Assembly: GCF_001641615.1 (NCBI RefSeq)
Contig: NZ_LRRU01000007.1
Coordinates: 1 to 64,000 of the forward strand
DNA: 64,000 nucleotides
Reading direction: 5' to 3'
Source: Pseudoalteromonas gelatinilytica
Lineage (GTDB): Bacteria; Pseudomonadota; Gammaproteobacteria; Enterobacterales; Alteromonadaceae
Part shown: one piece after another, positions 42,073 through 52,364 of the stretch
Position numbering within the stretch: position 1 is the first letter of the stretch
Layout of the letters: every line of letters begins with the position of its first letter
The notes under the pieces: generated by a model
The model's database searches: none
What the model was told of the DNA's origin: nothing
The model's input: only the letters and a program-made list of their open reading frames with translations
Position numbers and translations under genes: made by a program

Positions 42073-44157
42073 ATGAAGTACTCAACACTAAGTTTAGCCT
42101 TAGCTGCGGCGTTTGCAGCGAATACATACGCAGCTGATAACAGCGATATCGAAACAATCACCATTGAACATAAGCAAGCGTTTCGTGGTGATATTCCAAC
42201 AAAAGATTTACCGCAATCGATCACCACATTAAGTAAAGACATGATGACTGATAACGGTATCACTAAGTTTCGTGATGCACTGGATTTTTCTGCCAGCATT
42301 ACTCGCAAGAATAATGGTGGCGCGCTGTGGGATAGCTATTCAATTCGTGGTTTGTCGGGTAACGAAAATATGCCGTCTGGGTATTTAGTTAACGGCTTTA
42401 GTGGTGGACGCGGCTTTGCAGGCCCGCGTGATGTATCAAACATTGAATACATCGAAGTATTAAAAGGACCGGGCTCAGCACTCTATGGCCGTTCAGAGCC
42501 GGGTGGTACCGTAAACATTATTACTAAAAAGCCCCAGTTTTATCAGCAAGGGCAACTTCAAGCTGAGTTCGGTAGCGATGATCACAAGCGTATTCAAGGT
42601 GATTACACTAACGGTCTAAGCGATGATTTAGCGTTTCGTATCAATGGTGCATGGCAAGATAGCGATAGCTTTAGAGATTATGTGCACCACGACAAATTCG
42701 TGATTACGCCTTCGCTTTATTATCAAATCAACGATAACTCATCGCTGACTTATGAGTTTGAGTATGTTGACCAACAGCAAATGTATGACCGCGGTATTGT
42801 GGTGTTAAATGGTGATTTTGATACCGTACCTGAGTCACGCTTTTTAGGTAACCCAAATGATGCACCAACCAAAGTGCACTCACGCGGTCATCAATTAAAT
42901 TACAGCAACGATCTAAACCAAGCTTGGAGCTTGTTATTAGGTGCTAGTTACCGTACTGCAACGCTAACGGGTTATTCGTCAGATGCTGAGCTTTCACCAT
43001 CGCGTCAGTCATTATTTGATGATGGCAGAACTTTAACTCGCCAACACAGATACCGTGATTATGAGTCTGATGATTTATCGCTGCGCTTTGAATTAAGCGG
43101 TCATTTTGATGTTGCTGGTATCACCAACCATGTATTGATTGGTGTTGACGGTTACGACTATGAGCTGCGCACTGGGCTTTATCGCTACCGTGGTGGTAAT
43201 GGCACTTACACCATTGATATTTATGAGCCAGAGTACAGCACCACTGAAGGCCCTGAAGTAAGCATGCAGTACGAAAATAACGAACAGCAAAATGCGTACG
43301 GTATTTACCTGCAAGACCAACTAGATCTAACCGATAACTTAAAAGTGATGTTAGGTCTGCGTTTTGATGAAATTGAGCAAGACATCTTTGAAACTAAGTC
43401 TGGTGTTGCATCAAACAGCAAAGAAAACCGCATTAGTCCACGTTTTGGTGTGGTTTACGCACTTAATGACGACATTAACCTTTACTCAAGCTATTCAGAA
43501 GGCTTTTTACCACTGAGCGGCACCGATGCCGAAGGTAATCCATTCGGTTTTGAAGAAAGCGACTCGTTTGAAGTGGGTATTAAATTTAGCTATGCCAACA
43601 TTAGCGGTACGCTTGCTTACTTTGATGCAAGCAAGAGCAACATGCTGGTGGCAGATCCAGTAAATGTGGGTTATTCAACACCTGTAGGTAAAGCAAATAG
43701 CACAGGTTTTGAGTTAGATTTAACAGGTTCACTGGGTGACAATACCGAGTACACCCTATCTTATGCCTATGTGGATGCAGAGACTGCGACAGATAGTCTA
43801 AATGTTGACTGGTTAGTGCCAATTCCTAAGGGCAGTCCACTTGTGAACGTACCAAAGAATAACCTTTCGATTGGCTTAAACCATGACCTAAGTGTATTCG
43901 CACAAGACATAACGATTGGTGGTCATTATCAATATGTCTCTGACCGTTTGGGCGACCCGGCTGATCTCACTTTCCGATTACCTAGCTACCAAACCGTTGG
44001 TTTATTTGCTAAATGGCGAGCGACTGAACGTACTACAGTATCATTAAATGTCGATAACGTGTTTGATGAGCAGTATATTGCTAGTTCTTACAATGCATTG
44101 TGGGCCTATCCGGGGGCACCGACACAATTTAAACTTGGCGTAAGCTATGACTTCTGA
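42073..44157 (+). CDS. TonB-dependent siderophore-type receptor
   Basis: 694 residues with signal peptide (MKYSTLSLALAAAFAANTYA). Plug domain at about 40-160 (LPQSITTLSKDMMTDNGITKFRDALDFSASI, VEVLKGPGSALYGRSEPGGTVNIITKKP), a beta-barrel and terminal FKLGVSYDF. The plug style is that of ferric-siderophore receptors (FoxA/FhuA class). The upstream region is AT-rich, but I could not find a convincing Fur box. The stop overlaps the start of the DUF1624 membrane protein by 11 bp, so the two are translationally coupled. Confidence 0.93.
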   Translation: MKYSTLSLALAAAFAANTYAADNSDIETITIEHKQAFRGDIPTKDLPQSITTLSKDMMTDNGITKFRDALDFSASITRKNNGGALWDSYSIRGLSGNENMPSGYLVNGFSGGRGFAGPRDVSNIEYIEVLKGPGSALYGRSEPGGTVNIITKKPQFYQQGQLQAEFGSDDHKRIQGDYTNGLSDDLAFRINGAWQDSDSFRDYVHHDKFVITPSLYYQINDNSSLTYEFEYVDQQQMYDRGIVVLNGDFDTVPESRFLGNPNDAPTKVHSRGHQLNYSNDLNQAWSLLLGASYRTATLTGYSSDAELSPSRQSLFDDGRTLTRQHRYRDYESDDLSLRFELSGHFDVAGITNHVLIGVDGYDYELRTGLYRYRGGNGTYTIDIYEPEYSTTEGPEVSMQYENNEQQNAYGIYLQDQLDLTDNLKVMLGLRFDEIEQDIFETKSGVASNSKENRISPRFGVVYALNDDINLYSSYSEGFLPLSGTDAEGNPFGFEESDSFEVGIKFSYANISGTLAYFDASKSNMLVADPVNVGYSTPVGKANSTGFELDLTGSLGDNTEYTLSYAYVDAETATDSLNVDWLVPIPKGSPLVNVPKNNLSIGLNHDLSVFAQDITIGGHYQYVSDRLGDPADLTFRLPSYQTVGLFAKWRATERTTVSLNVDNVFDEQYIASSYNALWAYPGAPTQFKLGVSYDF

Positions 44158-45292
44158 ACAAGTTAAAAGCCGTATTCACAGTATCGACATCATGCGTGGT
44201 GTCGTTATTCTGCTGATGTTACTTGATCATGTGCGAGAGCGCTTTTTCTTGCACATGCAGGTGGCCGATCCCATGGTGGTTGATACCACTTCGCCGGGGC
44301 TTTTTTGGAGCCGCTTTGCGGCACACTTTTGTGCGCCAACCTTTATCTTTTTAACCGGTTTGTCGGCGTGGCTTTATAGTCACCCAGCAAGTGGCGTGGC
44401 GCGTTCAGCACGAAGCTTTTTAATCAAGCGAGGGCTATTTTTAATCGCCCTTGAAGTGACCCTGATTTGTTTTTCGTGGATGGGTTACTACCACACTATT
44501 TGGCTGCAAGTGATGTGGGCGATTGGCCTTTGTATGCTGGTGTTAGCAGCATTGATTAAGCTGCCACGCAACCTATTGCTGGTGCTTGGTTTAGTTATTG
44601 TATTTGGTCATAACTTACTGACCCCTATCAGCTTTACGCCCGATGAGTTTGGTTACTCGCTGTGGACGATTTTGCATGACCGAGGCTATCTATCACAAGG
44701 TGGTTTAATCGACGTCAAAATTAGCTACCCAGTGTTGCCTTGGATTGGCGTAATTTTGTTGGGTTACTGTGCAGGTCCTTTATATGCACACACTCAATCG
44801 GCGGATTCGCGTAAACGAGCATTGCTGCTGTTAGCCCTGTTATGTGTGGGGTTATTTGCGCTGCTGCGTGGATTTAATATTTATGGTGAAACCTTGCCAT
44901 GGCAAACGTTTAGCACCACAACCGAAACCATGATGTCGGTGTTTAACGTGACTAAGTACCCACCGTCACTGAGCTTTTTGCTGATCACGTTAGCGGGCAT
45001 GTTTGTTGGCTTATGGTTATTTGAAAGACCGCTCAACCGCGTTACTAATGCGCTGAGAGTGTATGGTTCTGTGCCTATGTTCTTTTATATTTTCCACCTC
45101 TATGTACTGCTATTTATGTATCAAATAGGCATGCTGATCTGGGGGGCAAATCAAGGGCAATATTTAGGAGTCAGTGATATATCCGGTATTTGGTTTATTA
45201 CTTTGTTGTTGGCAGTAGGGCTTTATTGGCCAACCAAGACGTTTAGTGAATACAAGCGTAAGGCTAACAAGCCTTGGTTAAAGTATTTATAA
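44147..45292 (+). CDS. DUF1624 / heparan-alpha-glucosaminide N-acetyltransferase-like membrane protein
   Basis: 381 residues with about ten membrane segments. The N-terminal IHSIDIMRGVVILLMLLDHVRERFF carries the conserved D-x-RG and His of the HGSNAT/YeiB-like acyltransferase family. Other stretches (FWSRFAAHFCAPTFIFLTGLSAWLY, ISYPVLPWIGVILLGYCAGPLY) are typical of the family. Family proteins carry acetyl groups across the membrane to a substrate. Overlap with a siderophore-type receptor suggests a linked task, perhaps acetylation or passage of the ligand across the inner membrane; that is inference. Confidence 0.88.
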   Translation: MTSEQVKSRIHSIDIMRGVVILLMLLDHVRERFFLHMQVADPMVVDTTSPGLFWSRFAAHFCAPTFIFLTGLSAWLYSHPASGVARSARSFLIKRGLFLIALEVTLICFSWMGYYHTIWLQVMWAIGLCMLVLAALIKLPRNLLLVLGLVIVFGHNLLTPISFTPDEFGYSLWTILHDRGYLSQGGLIDVKISYPVLPWIGVILLGYCAGPLYAHTQSADSRKRALLLLALLCVGLFALLRGFNIYGETLPWQTFSTTTETMMSVFNVTKYPPSLSFLLITLAGMFVGLWLFERPLNRVTNALRVYGSVPMFFYIFHLYVLLFMYQIGMLIWGANQGQYLGVSDISGIWFITLLLAVGLYWPTKTFSEYKRKANKPWLKYL

Positions 45293-45298
45293 CGAAAA

Positions 45299-45327
45299 AT
45301 GCCGATATGCTAAGCATATCGGCATTA
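45299..45327. terminator. hairpin terminator between convergent genes
   Basis: A 13-bp perfect stem (AATGCCGATATGC / GCATATCGGCATT) with a TAA loop. On the minus strand it is followed by TTTTTCG, so it mainly terminates the subtilase gene; it lies 7 bp after the DUF1624 stop. Confidence 0.8.
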
Positions 45328-45355
45328 CCTACTTACTATCCTAATTAACTAGTCC

Positions 45356-48300
45356 TTAGTTAATTCGAGATTTTTTACGACGAAGTGCCATCAGTGGTGC
45401 AACAGCTAGTAGTAACCAGCCGAATGAACCGCTTGATGATTTCTTGTCTTTTTCAATCTCAGCTTCTGGAATCACTGCCTCAGGGAAAGTACAGCTACCA
45501 TCATCTGTATTGGCGCTTTCATCATAGTTAGATGCTGAGCTGTCAGTACAGCCGAGCTCTTCACCATCAGACATCACCGATAATACAAATGAACTCATTG
45601 CTGCATCAGTTGGGTTAACACTGTCGCTAACTTTTACTGTTACATCAATGTCACCATGGAAGTTCGTCGCTGGCGTGATAGTCACTGTGCTACCTGATGT
45701 GTGACCAGAGACTTCAAAAGTGAAGTTTTCACCTAACACGTCGATTTGGTTGCTCACTTGGTTTTCGTCAGCATAAAGCACGTCAAAACTAATCGATTCG
45801 TTCTCTGCCACTGACATATCCGTTAAGGCTGCCATTTCTAGGTTACCGATAACTTCAAGATCAAGGGTGATGGTTTCATCATCTGCGCCAACTAAACCAT
45901 TTGTAAGAGATAGTTGATGCGTTTGATTCGCCGCTTGCTCACCAATGTATGCTTGGAATTTCACGTCAAACTTAGAAATTTCAGGGCCCGTGTAGTCAAG
46001 ACAGACAACTAGTTTGTCGTGCAGTACTTCGTCCATATTGTTGAAACCGTACTTGTTACCAATGTTTAAATCGATAGGAATATCACCACTGATAAAGCCA
46101 CGACCATCGGCAGCTTTCAAGCCGATAGAACCTTGTGCATCAACTAAGCTTAGGTTGTCATAAGCAAATAGTAGCTCGTATTCACCTGGCTCATAGTCAA
46201 TGCCCATGCGCATGAACATTTCAACGTCAACAGATTGGCCTTCAGTTCTTGAACGCTGGATATTATCCCACTCAAGTACTAACCACTCACGCGATACTGT
46301 GTAAGTTGGTGTGATACCTGCGTTGGCGTCATAGTTACCGTAACCACCGTCAACACGCTCTGGGATCATGTTGTCACCAACCCAGAAAGGTGCGATTAGG
46401 TAAGGCGGCGGTGGCGGCTGAGTGTAACCCTCAGGCAGTTCAACGTGGAATGGCGTTGTACGGCCTTGCGAACCAAATGTGACTAAGCCAGCTGGGTTAA
46501 GTTTAATTGAGTCAAAGTGGTACTTATTAAAGAATGGGAATGACACATCAAGATTAGTGTTCATGATTTCTTTAAATGTGTACTCGAACTCGTTGTAGTA
46601 ACGACCTTCAACACCTTCTAGTGTACGCCAGCCAAGCTCACGCAGTTCTAGGTAGTAAGGATCTGGTGAATGCGCCGATGTTAATGAACACATTTCGTCA
46701 GTGATGTTGGTGGTAATGTTATAATTACGCTCAACATTTTTAGTCGTTTCTTGTACGCCAACCAGTGCTAGTGCATTGCTATCTAGCATAGGTGTTACTG
46801 GCGTTGAGTTAGATGCGACAATGCTGTCAGGAACAATGTCTACGCCCACAGGGAACTCAGTGTTTAGAGCAAACTGACGAGCTTCATCTTCGTTATTCGC
46901 AATAACGCTGATTTCGAAGTCAACTAAGTCACCTACATATGCCTTGTTTTTGTTAGCAGTAAAGGTCACGTCTTTATCAACTTGCTCGATGATCACTGGT
47001 ACGAAACCTAGGTTGCCAGCATCTTCAGGGTTGCTACCAATATCAAAGCCACCGAAGTAGATATCGCCAATTTCCATCTCAGGTAGGTTATAAGCAAGGT
47101 CAAGTTCAAGCTCGTCATAACCTGGTACGCTGCTTGGGCCTGTTACAGTGAGTGAGCCATTGTCTTCAGTGGTCACCGCTGTAGCAAACGATACTTCGAT
47201 ACCTTCATCAACTTCGCCATACGATAAAGTTTGTAGGCTCATGTATAACGTGAAGTACTCACCGGCTTCAGGATCAACAATGTTACAGAAGTTAGTTAGG
47301 GTGTAGCTAGTTGACATACATAGCGTTTCTTCATAAGACGCGATGCCATCACCGTTACTATCTTTACCCATGAAAACAAGTACACGTGATGTGTCGTTCA
47401 TGACGCTTGCGCTTAGCATTTTTGCGTCTTCAGGCACTGTCGTCCACTGTATGTGGTTGTTGTTTACAGCGTCGCCTTCACCTTCAACCTCTACGCTATC
47501 GAATGGGTCGCCAGGTGTGGTGTCGTTGAATAGGTGTACTGTTTCAACTTGGCCTTTTACTAAGCCGTACGATTGTGTGGTTAAGTTGCTGATTTCATCA
47601 GTATTGAATGGACCAACCTTCATCGTTGCAGAACGGCGGTGTGCATCAATTTGAATATATTCAGGTAAACCAGTATCACCAGTGAAAGTCCATACAGGCA
47701 TTTCTAAAATAGGTGATTCAGGGTTGCTTGAGGTCATCACGATTTGACCTTGGTTACCCGTGTAATCAACAATTTCTTGTGGTGTTGCTTGTTGGCTTGC
47801 TTCAACCGTAACAACAATGCTTTGTGTTTCACCTGCTTTGATATCAAAGTTGCTTGGCTCAACACTAATTTTGCTATTACCAATCCAGTTTTCTGTATGA
47901 AGTGTCCAGCTTGCGTCTTCTGTCGCCGTAAAGGTTCTGATAAACGTACACTTAAAGCCACAGTCATTATCAACCATGTAAGCTGTGTTTAGCGCTTTTT
48001 CGCGGCCACCTAGGCTTGGATTTGCAGCTGCCATGTTAGCAATGGTTTCATCAAGCAATAGGCCTGCTTTATCAGCACGCTCAACTTGCATTTTACCCGA
48101 ACCCATTTCAGCAAGGGCAGCATCAAAGCCATCATCGGTGTAGTTGTTTAGGTACTGTGCTAAAGCAACTTGATTGTTTGCAGTTAACATCAATGCTGAT
48201 TGAATTTGCATTGGTGTCCAATCAGGGTGAGATTGTTTTAACAATGCTGCCGCGCCTGCAACGTGTGGGCTTGCCATTGATGTACCAGACATTGATTGCC

Positions 48301-50302
48301 AGTCTGACGTCGCAGGGTTGCTGGTAAACGGTTGATCGTCTGATGATGGCGCATAGATATCAACACCCGGTGCAGCAACGTCTACAAGTAAGGTGTCAAA
48401 GCCAAAGTATGATGGACCACGGCCAGAGAAGTAAGCAATGCGGTCTTTATCTACGGTATCTACGGTGCCTTCGGTTGCTTCAATGGTACCCATGTGGCTG
48501 TCGCCAGTGCTTAACCATTCTAATAAGCTTTTACCATCGACGTTTTTAATGTGAATGGTCGGAATTGGGTATGTAACCGATGGAATTGTGTAGTTATCGT
48601 AAAATGATACATGGTTATAAATAATTAAACCTTCTGCACCACCTGCTTTTACGTTTAACGATTTTGAGTAAAGTGGGTAAGAGCTGCGCTTACATACAAC
48701 AATCACGTCTTGCGCACTTTCATCGATAGCGGTTGTAGGATCATCCACTAAATCAAATGTACCTTCAGGGAATGGCTTGTCACAGTTGGCAAGTGCATAG
48801 CTTGAGCTTTCATTTGGATTTTCAAAATCAGTTGCAGGGAAAATCAAACCGGTTAACTCGTTAAAGTTAACGCCTGCGCCTGTGAATGGACCCGGTGCAG
48901 AAGTATCGCCATCAGTTAGGTTTTTAAGTTGTTTGTTACCAAAGTTTACTTTGGTTGAAGGGGTATGAGCTGCAACGGTGGTTACCCAAGGTGATGAGTG
49001 GTCAGCCGTTGAATATTCAGGGCCACTGTTACCTGCCGCTACCGCCACAAATACACCGCTTTCGGCCGCATTCATGAATGCTTGCTCAATTGGGTCGCTC
49101 CATGGATCTTCTTCAAGACCACCTAACGACGCATTCAGTACGTCAACATTATCAATCGCAGCTTGTTCAACGGCTGCTAAGATAGCGCTTGTTGGACAGC
49201 CCGCATAAGGGTCACCAGAACCACCCGGCCAACATACTTGGTATGAAATGATATTGGCGTGGGGTGCCATACCTGATACTTGCGGGAAAGTTACATTGGT
49301 TTCTAAACCAGATGATTGACTTTCATACTCAGTCAGTTTGTAAGGAATATCGTAAAGGATATTACCTGCTGCTGTACCGGCAACGTGTGAGCCATGGCTA
49401 TGGTAGTCTTCACCATTTTCAGGGCGAGTCTCTTCAAATACGGAATCCACATAAGCTGCGGTGATCTCAGGGTAAGAATAAACACCAATTAGCTTGTCGT
49501 TACACAGATCAGCAAATTCAGCAGTTGCACAGTCACCTAGGTACTTGTCGCCTAGAGGATTGGTGTGAGTGTAACCATCGCCGCCTACAGCTGCGAATGA
49601 TGGATGATCGGTGTTGATACCCGTATCAATGATACCGACAACCGTGCCTTCACCTTTGTTGCTGCTAGGGTTGCTAGCACTTGCGCTCCAAAGTGCAGAA
49701 GCACCTGTTTGCTCAATAGTATTAAACGTATTTAGGCTGTAGATTTTTGAGCGAGTGATCTTCTTAACACCTGCCACTTTAGCAAGGCGCTTTGCTTCAT
49801 CTTGTGTCATTTTGGTGGTGAAACCGTTTAATGTCACATTGAATGTGCGCTCAACATTTAGGCTCAAGCCTTGCTGGCTCATCGCAGTACTCAGTACTGA
49901 CTGGCGCTTACTTGCTAGGTGGTTAGCGTAAGTTGCGATAGCAGGCTGCGCCATATTAAGCGTTGAGCGCTTAGTTGCTTGTTGCGTCTGCATTACAACT
50001 TCTTTAGTGCTCGCAAGCCCTTTAACACCACCTTGGTAAGTCGAAATAGGTGCATCGTCCAGTTGCACGATATAAGTTTGAATACCACTAATATCTTTCT
50101 CTGGTGTGAAAACGCGGCTTTGTTTTTTAACTGTGTTGTTAACCTTGTCTTCCCACACAAATTCATTGGTAACGGTTTGCTTTGGCGCATAGCCTGCTGG
50201 CATTTCTGGCCATGCTTGGTCATTTAGCGCAGCAGCAGACGTACCTACACCTAAGTAAAGTGCAGATGCGACCATCACTGATACTTTTTTCATATTGAAC
50301 AT
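45356..50302 (-). CDS. large secreted S8 subtilisin-like protease with GlyGly-CTERM-like tail
   Basis: 1648 residues. Signal peptide, then an I9-type propeptide (about 60-200). S8 catalytic domain: Asp in VVGIIDTGINTDHPS, His in SHGSHVAGTAAGN, Ser675 in MSGTSMASPHVAGAA, with an inserted PA domain between His and Ser (AEGLIIYNHVSFYDNY). The long C-terminal half is beta-rich, with a region like Thr/Ser-rich cadherin-type repeats, a CTDSSASNYDESANTDDGSC segment and, at the very end, SGSFGWLLLAVAPLMALRRKK: a glycine-serine motif, hydrophobic helix and basic cluster as in GlyGly-CTERM proteins processed by rhombosortase. An extracellular or surface protease. Confidence 0.92.
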   Translation of the reverse strand: MFNMKKVSVMVASALYLGVGTSAAALNDQAWPEMPAGYAPKQTVTNEFVWEDKVNNTVKKQSRVFTPEKDISGIQTYIVQLDDAPISTYQGGVKGLASTKEVVMQTQQATKRSTLNMAQPAIATYANHLASKRQSVLSTAMSQQGLSLNVERTFNVTLNGFTTKMTQDEAKRLAKVAGVKKITRSKIYSLNTFNTIEQTGASALWSASASNPSSNKGEGTVVGIIDTGINTDHPSFAAVGGDGYTHTNPLGDKYLGDCATAEFADLCNDKLIGVYSYPEITAAYVDSVFEETRPENGEDYHSHGSHVAGTAAGNILYDIPYKLTEYESQSSGLETNVTFPQVSGMAPHANIISYQVCWPGGSGDPYAGCPTSAILAAVEQAAIDNVDVLNASLGGLEEDPWSDPIEQAFMNAAESGVFVAVAAGNSGPEYSTADHSSPWVTTVAAHTPSTKVNFGNKQLKNLTDGDTSAPGPFTGAGVNFNELTGLIFPATDFENPNESSSYALANCDKPFPEGTFDLVDDPTTAIDESAQDVIVVCKRSSYPLYSKSLNVKAGGAEGLIIYNHVSFYDNYTIPSVTYPIPTIHIKNVDGKSLLEWLSTGDSHMGTIEATEGTVDTVDKDRIAYFSGRGPSYFGFDTLLVDVAAPGVDIYAPSSDDQPFTSNPATSDWQSMSGTSMASPHVAGAAALLKQSHPDWTPMQIQSALMLTANNQVALAQYLNNYTDDGFDAALAEMGSGKMQVERADKAGLLLDETIANMAAANPSLGGREKALNTAYMVDNDCGFKCTFIRTFTATEDASWTLHTENWIGNSKISVEPSNFDIKAGETQSIVVTVEASQQATPQEIVDYTGNQGQIVMTSSNPESPILEMPVWTFTGDTGLPEYIQIDAHRRSATMKVGPFNTDEISNLTTQSYGLVKGQVETVHLFNDTTPGDPFDSVEVEGEGDAVNNNHIQWTTVPEDAKMLSASVMNDTSRVLVFMGKDSNGDGIASYEETLCMSTSYTLTNFCNIVDPEAGEYFTLYMSLQTLSYGEVDEGIEVSFATAVTTEDNGSLTVTGPSSVPGYDELELDLAYNLPEMEIGDIYFGGFDIGSNPEDAGNLGFVPVIIEQVDKDVTFTANKNKAYVGDLVDFEISVIANNEDEARQFALNTEFPVGVDIVPDSIVASNSTPVTPMLDSNALALVGVQETTKNVERNYNITTNITDEMCSLTSAHSPDPYYLELRELGWRTLEGVEGRYYNEFEYTFKEIMNTNLDVSFPFFNKYHFDSIKLNPAGLVTFGSQGRTTPFHVELPEGYTQPPPPPYLIAPFWVGDNMIPERVDGGYGNYDANAGITPTYTVSREWLVLEWDNIQRSRTEGQSVDVEMFMRMGIDYEPGEYELLFAYDNLSLVDAQGSIGLKAADGRGFISGDIPIDLNIGNKYGFNNMDEVLHDKLVVCLDYTGPEISKFDVKFQAYIGEQAANQTHQLSLTNGLVGADDETITLDLEVIGNLEMAALTDMSVAENESISFDVLYADENQVSNQIDVLGENFTFEVSGHTSGSTVTITPATNFHGDIDVTVKVSDSVNPTDAAMSSFVLSVMSDGEELGCTDSSASNYDESANTDDGSCTFPEAVIPEAEIEKDKKSSSGSFGWLLLAVAPLMALRRKKSRIN

Positions 50303-50462
50303 GTGATCTAACTTCCCTCGAAGGATTATAATTATGAGCTCGCGCTAGCGGCGAACGGTTGTAATCAGTAGGGATAGTGTTGAGTTGTGACTATAACATC
50401 AATGAAATGTAAACAATTGGCACACACTGTTACAGCTTGGTACATTTTTACCGAAAAACTGC

Positions 50463-51647
50463 TTATCGAAACAGAATACTTGCTCTTGCTCCGCTTAAGG
50501 TTTGCGCGTTATCTAAGCTAAATTTTGCGTTGTTCCACAGGCATAGCTGCTTAACGATTGATAAGCCAAGGCCAACACCTTGATAGCCTGTTTGGTGCAC
50601 CGAAGCGGTTTTAGAAAATGGCTGCATGAGGCTGGCGCGCATTTTTTCAGGGATCCCCGGGCCATCATCTTCAATCACTAACAAAATGCCGTTTTCGTAT
50701 TGTGAAACCTTGATATGGATTTGCGTTTTAGCAAAGCGAACCGCATTCCCGAGTAAGTTTTGCAATAAGCGTTGAAAGCTTTGTTTATCAACGCAAATTG
50801 CTGTTAATTCGCAGTCAAGACGAATAGCCAAAGGGCTATAGCTTTGAAACTTAGTAATGCAGGGCTGTAATAGTTCATTTGGGCAGTAGTCTTTCACTAA
50901 CAAAGTGGGTTCGCATTGTTCAAGCTCGGCATAAGTTAAAAACTCTTCGACTAAAAGCTCAAGTTCAATAATGTCTTGCAACACACTGTGTCGGTAAGCG
51001 TTGTTATCAACGACTGCTTCGAGGGCGAATTTAGCCCGCGATATAGGCGTTAAAAAGTCATGGGAAACAGCATTGATTAATTCGCGTTGACTTTGATTCC
51101 GGTTATGAAGCGCTAATGCCATGTTATCAAAGGTATCGCCAATGCTTTTTAGCAAGCTAAAACGTGTGAAGTGCACTTGTGCTGTAAAGTCGGCATTAGA
51201 CATTTTACTACTGGCTTTACGTAGCTTATTTAAGTCAAACAGTAGTGGGCCCGTAAAAATCACCACCGCTAAGGCAAGGCTAGAGTAAAACAGTAGGCTC
51301 ACTAAAGACTGATAACCCTGATCAGCAGGTTGGCTGTATGGGCCTATGCTTAATAGGGTCTGTCTATCATCTGCAAGTTTATGAAAGTAAACATTGTTAT
51401 TGGCATCGTTAACACTAATTACCTGACCTGCTAAAAGTGATGCCTGTAATTGTTCACCAAGGTAAAAGTTCGCCAGAGGTGTGTGTTTAATAGCAGGGTT
51501 ATTGGGCGCAAGACTCAAGATGTTTTCTGCTAACTGCTGCTCTGTACTGTAACTCGGTGGGTTTGGAAAATAAGTTTCCAATAACCAAGCGGCACTTCCT
51601 AGACAAACGGCTAGGGTTAAATACAAATAACAAAACAGGCGTAGCAA
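50463..51647 (-). CDS. sensor histidine kinase of the MipA/DUF3019 operon
   Basis: 394 residues. The apparent start is TTG at 51647; no ATG fits before the first membrane segment (FCYLYLTLAVCLGSAAWLL). Periplasmic sensor loop about 25-115, second membrane segment about 118-138, HAMP, H-box AVSHDFLTPISRAKFAL, N box LLQNLLGNAVRFA, G boxes EDDGPGIP and GVGLGLSIVKQL. Starts 6 bp after the response regulator stop; last gene of a four-gene operon. It should phosphorylate the OmpR-type regulator in response to an envelope signal. Confidence 0.9.
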   Translation of the reverse strand: MLRLFCYLYLTLAVCLGSAAWLLETYFPNPPSYSTEQQLAENILSLAPNNPAIKHTPLANFYLGEQLQASLLAGQVISVNDANNNVYFHKLADDRQTLLSIGPYSQPADQGYQSLVSLLFYSSLALAVVIFTGPLLFDLNKLRKASSKMSNADFTAQVHFTRFSLLKSIGDTFDNMALALHNRNQSQRELINAVSHDFLTPISRAKFALEAVVDNNAYRHSVLQDIIELELLVEEFLTYAELEQCEPTLLVKDYCPNELLQPCITKFQSYSPLAIRLDCELTAICVDKQSFQRLLQNLLGNAVRFAKTQIHIKVSQYENGILLVIEDDGPGIPEKMRASLMQPFSKTASVHQTGYQGVGLGLSIVKQLCLWNNAKFSLDNAQTLSGARASILFR

Positions 51648-51653
51648 ACTGCA

Positions 51654-52364
51654 TTAACCCCACGCTTGTGGAGAAAAAATGTATCCTTTACCCCAAACAG
51701 TGACGATTTTTTGTGCCGGCACCGCTTCGTCACCGAGCTTTTTGCGTAAGCGACTAATGCGGCCATCGATGGTGCGGCTTTGACCATCGTATTTACGACC
51801 AATGGTGCCATCAAATAATTGGTCTCGACTGACCAACTGGCCCGGTGATTTAGCAAGCTGGATCAAAATTTCGAACTCTGCACTGGTCAGTTCAAGTGGC
51901 TGGCTATGCAGGTAAGCTTCGCGCTGAATAGTATTAATACTCAACGAGCCAAAGCGAATATTATGGGCGTTGTGAGTGGTGCTTGTTGGTTTTATAGCTT
52001 GGCTGCGGCGAATCGTGTTATTTATTCGCGCTAATAAAATGGACGGGGAAACAGGTTTGGTTAGGTAATCATCGGCGCCTAGCTCAAGGCCAGTAATATG
52101 ATCGACTTGGCTCTGCCTTGCGGTCATAAAAATAATTGGCGTATCTTGGTATTGTTTTAGTTCTTTAAAGATCTCAAAGCCATCTTCCGAGCCTAATCCG
52201 ATATCGAGCAAAATTAAGTCGTATTTCTTACTACTTGCTTGGTAACAGGCATGGCAACCACTATCAAAGTGTTCAATGATATATCCATGATTGCTTAAAT
52301 AATTAGAGACTAGCTGGGCAAGTTTTAAATCATCTTCAATATATAAAATAGTATGCTGGCTCAT
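51654..52364 (-). CDS. OmpR/RstA-type response regulator
   Basis: 236 residues from the ATG at 52364: GGAGTAT lies 8 bases upstream, and the ATG overlaps the DUF3019 stop (TGATG), so the upstream Met at 52379 is rejected. Receiver domain with IEDD, phospho-acceptor Asp in DLILLDIGLG, TARQ and the KPVSPS lysine. C-terminal winged helix (ELTSAEFEILIQLAKSPGQLVSRDQLFDGTIGRKYDGQSRTIDGRISRLRKKLGD). Pairs with the kinase at 50463 and probably controls its own operon. Confidence 0.93.
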   Translation of the reverse strand: MSQHTILYIEDDLKLAQLVSNYLSNHGYIIEHFDSGCHACYQASSKKYDLILLDIGLGSEDGFEIFKELKQYQDTPIIFMTARQSQVDHITGLELGADDYLTKPVSPSILLARINNTIRRSQAIKPTSTTHNAHNIRFGSLSINTIQREAYLHSQPLELTSAEFEILIQLAKSPGQLVSRDQLFDGTIGRKYDGQSRTIDGRISRLRKKLGDEAVPAQKIVTVWGKGYIFSPQAWG

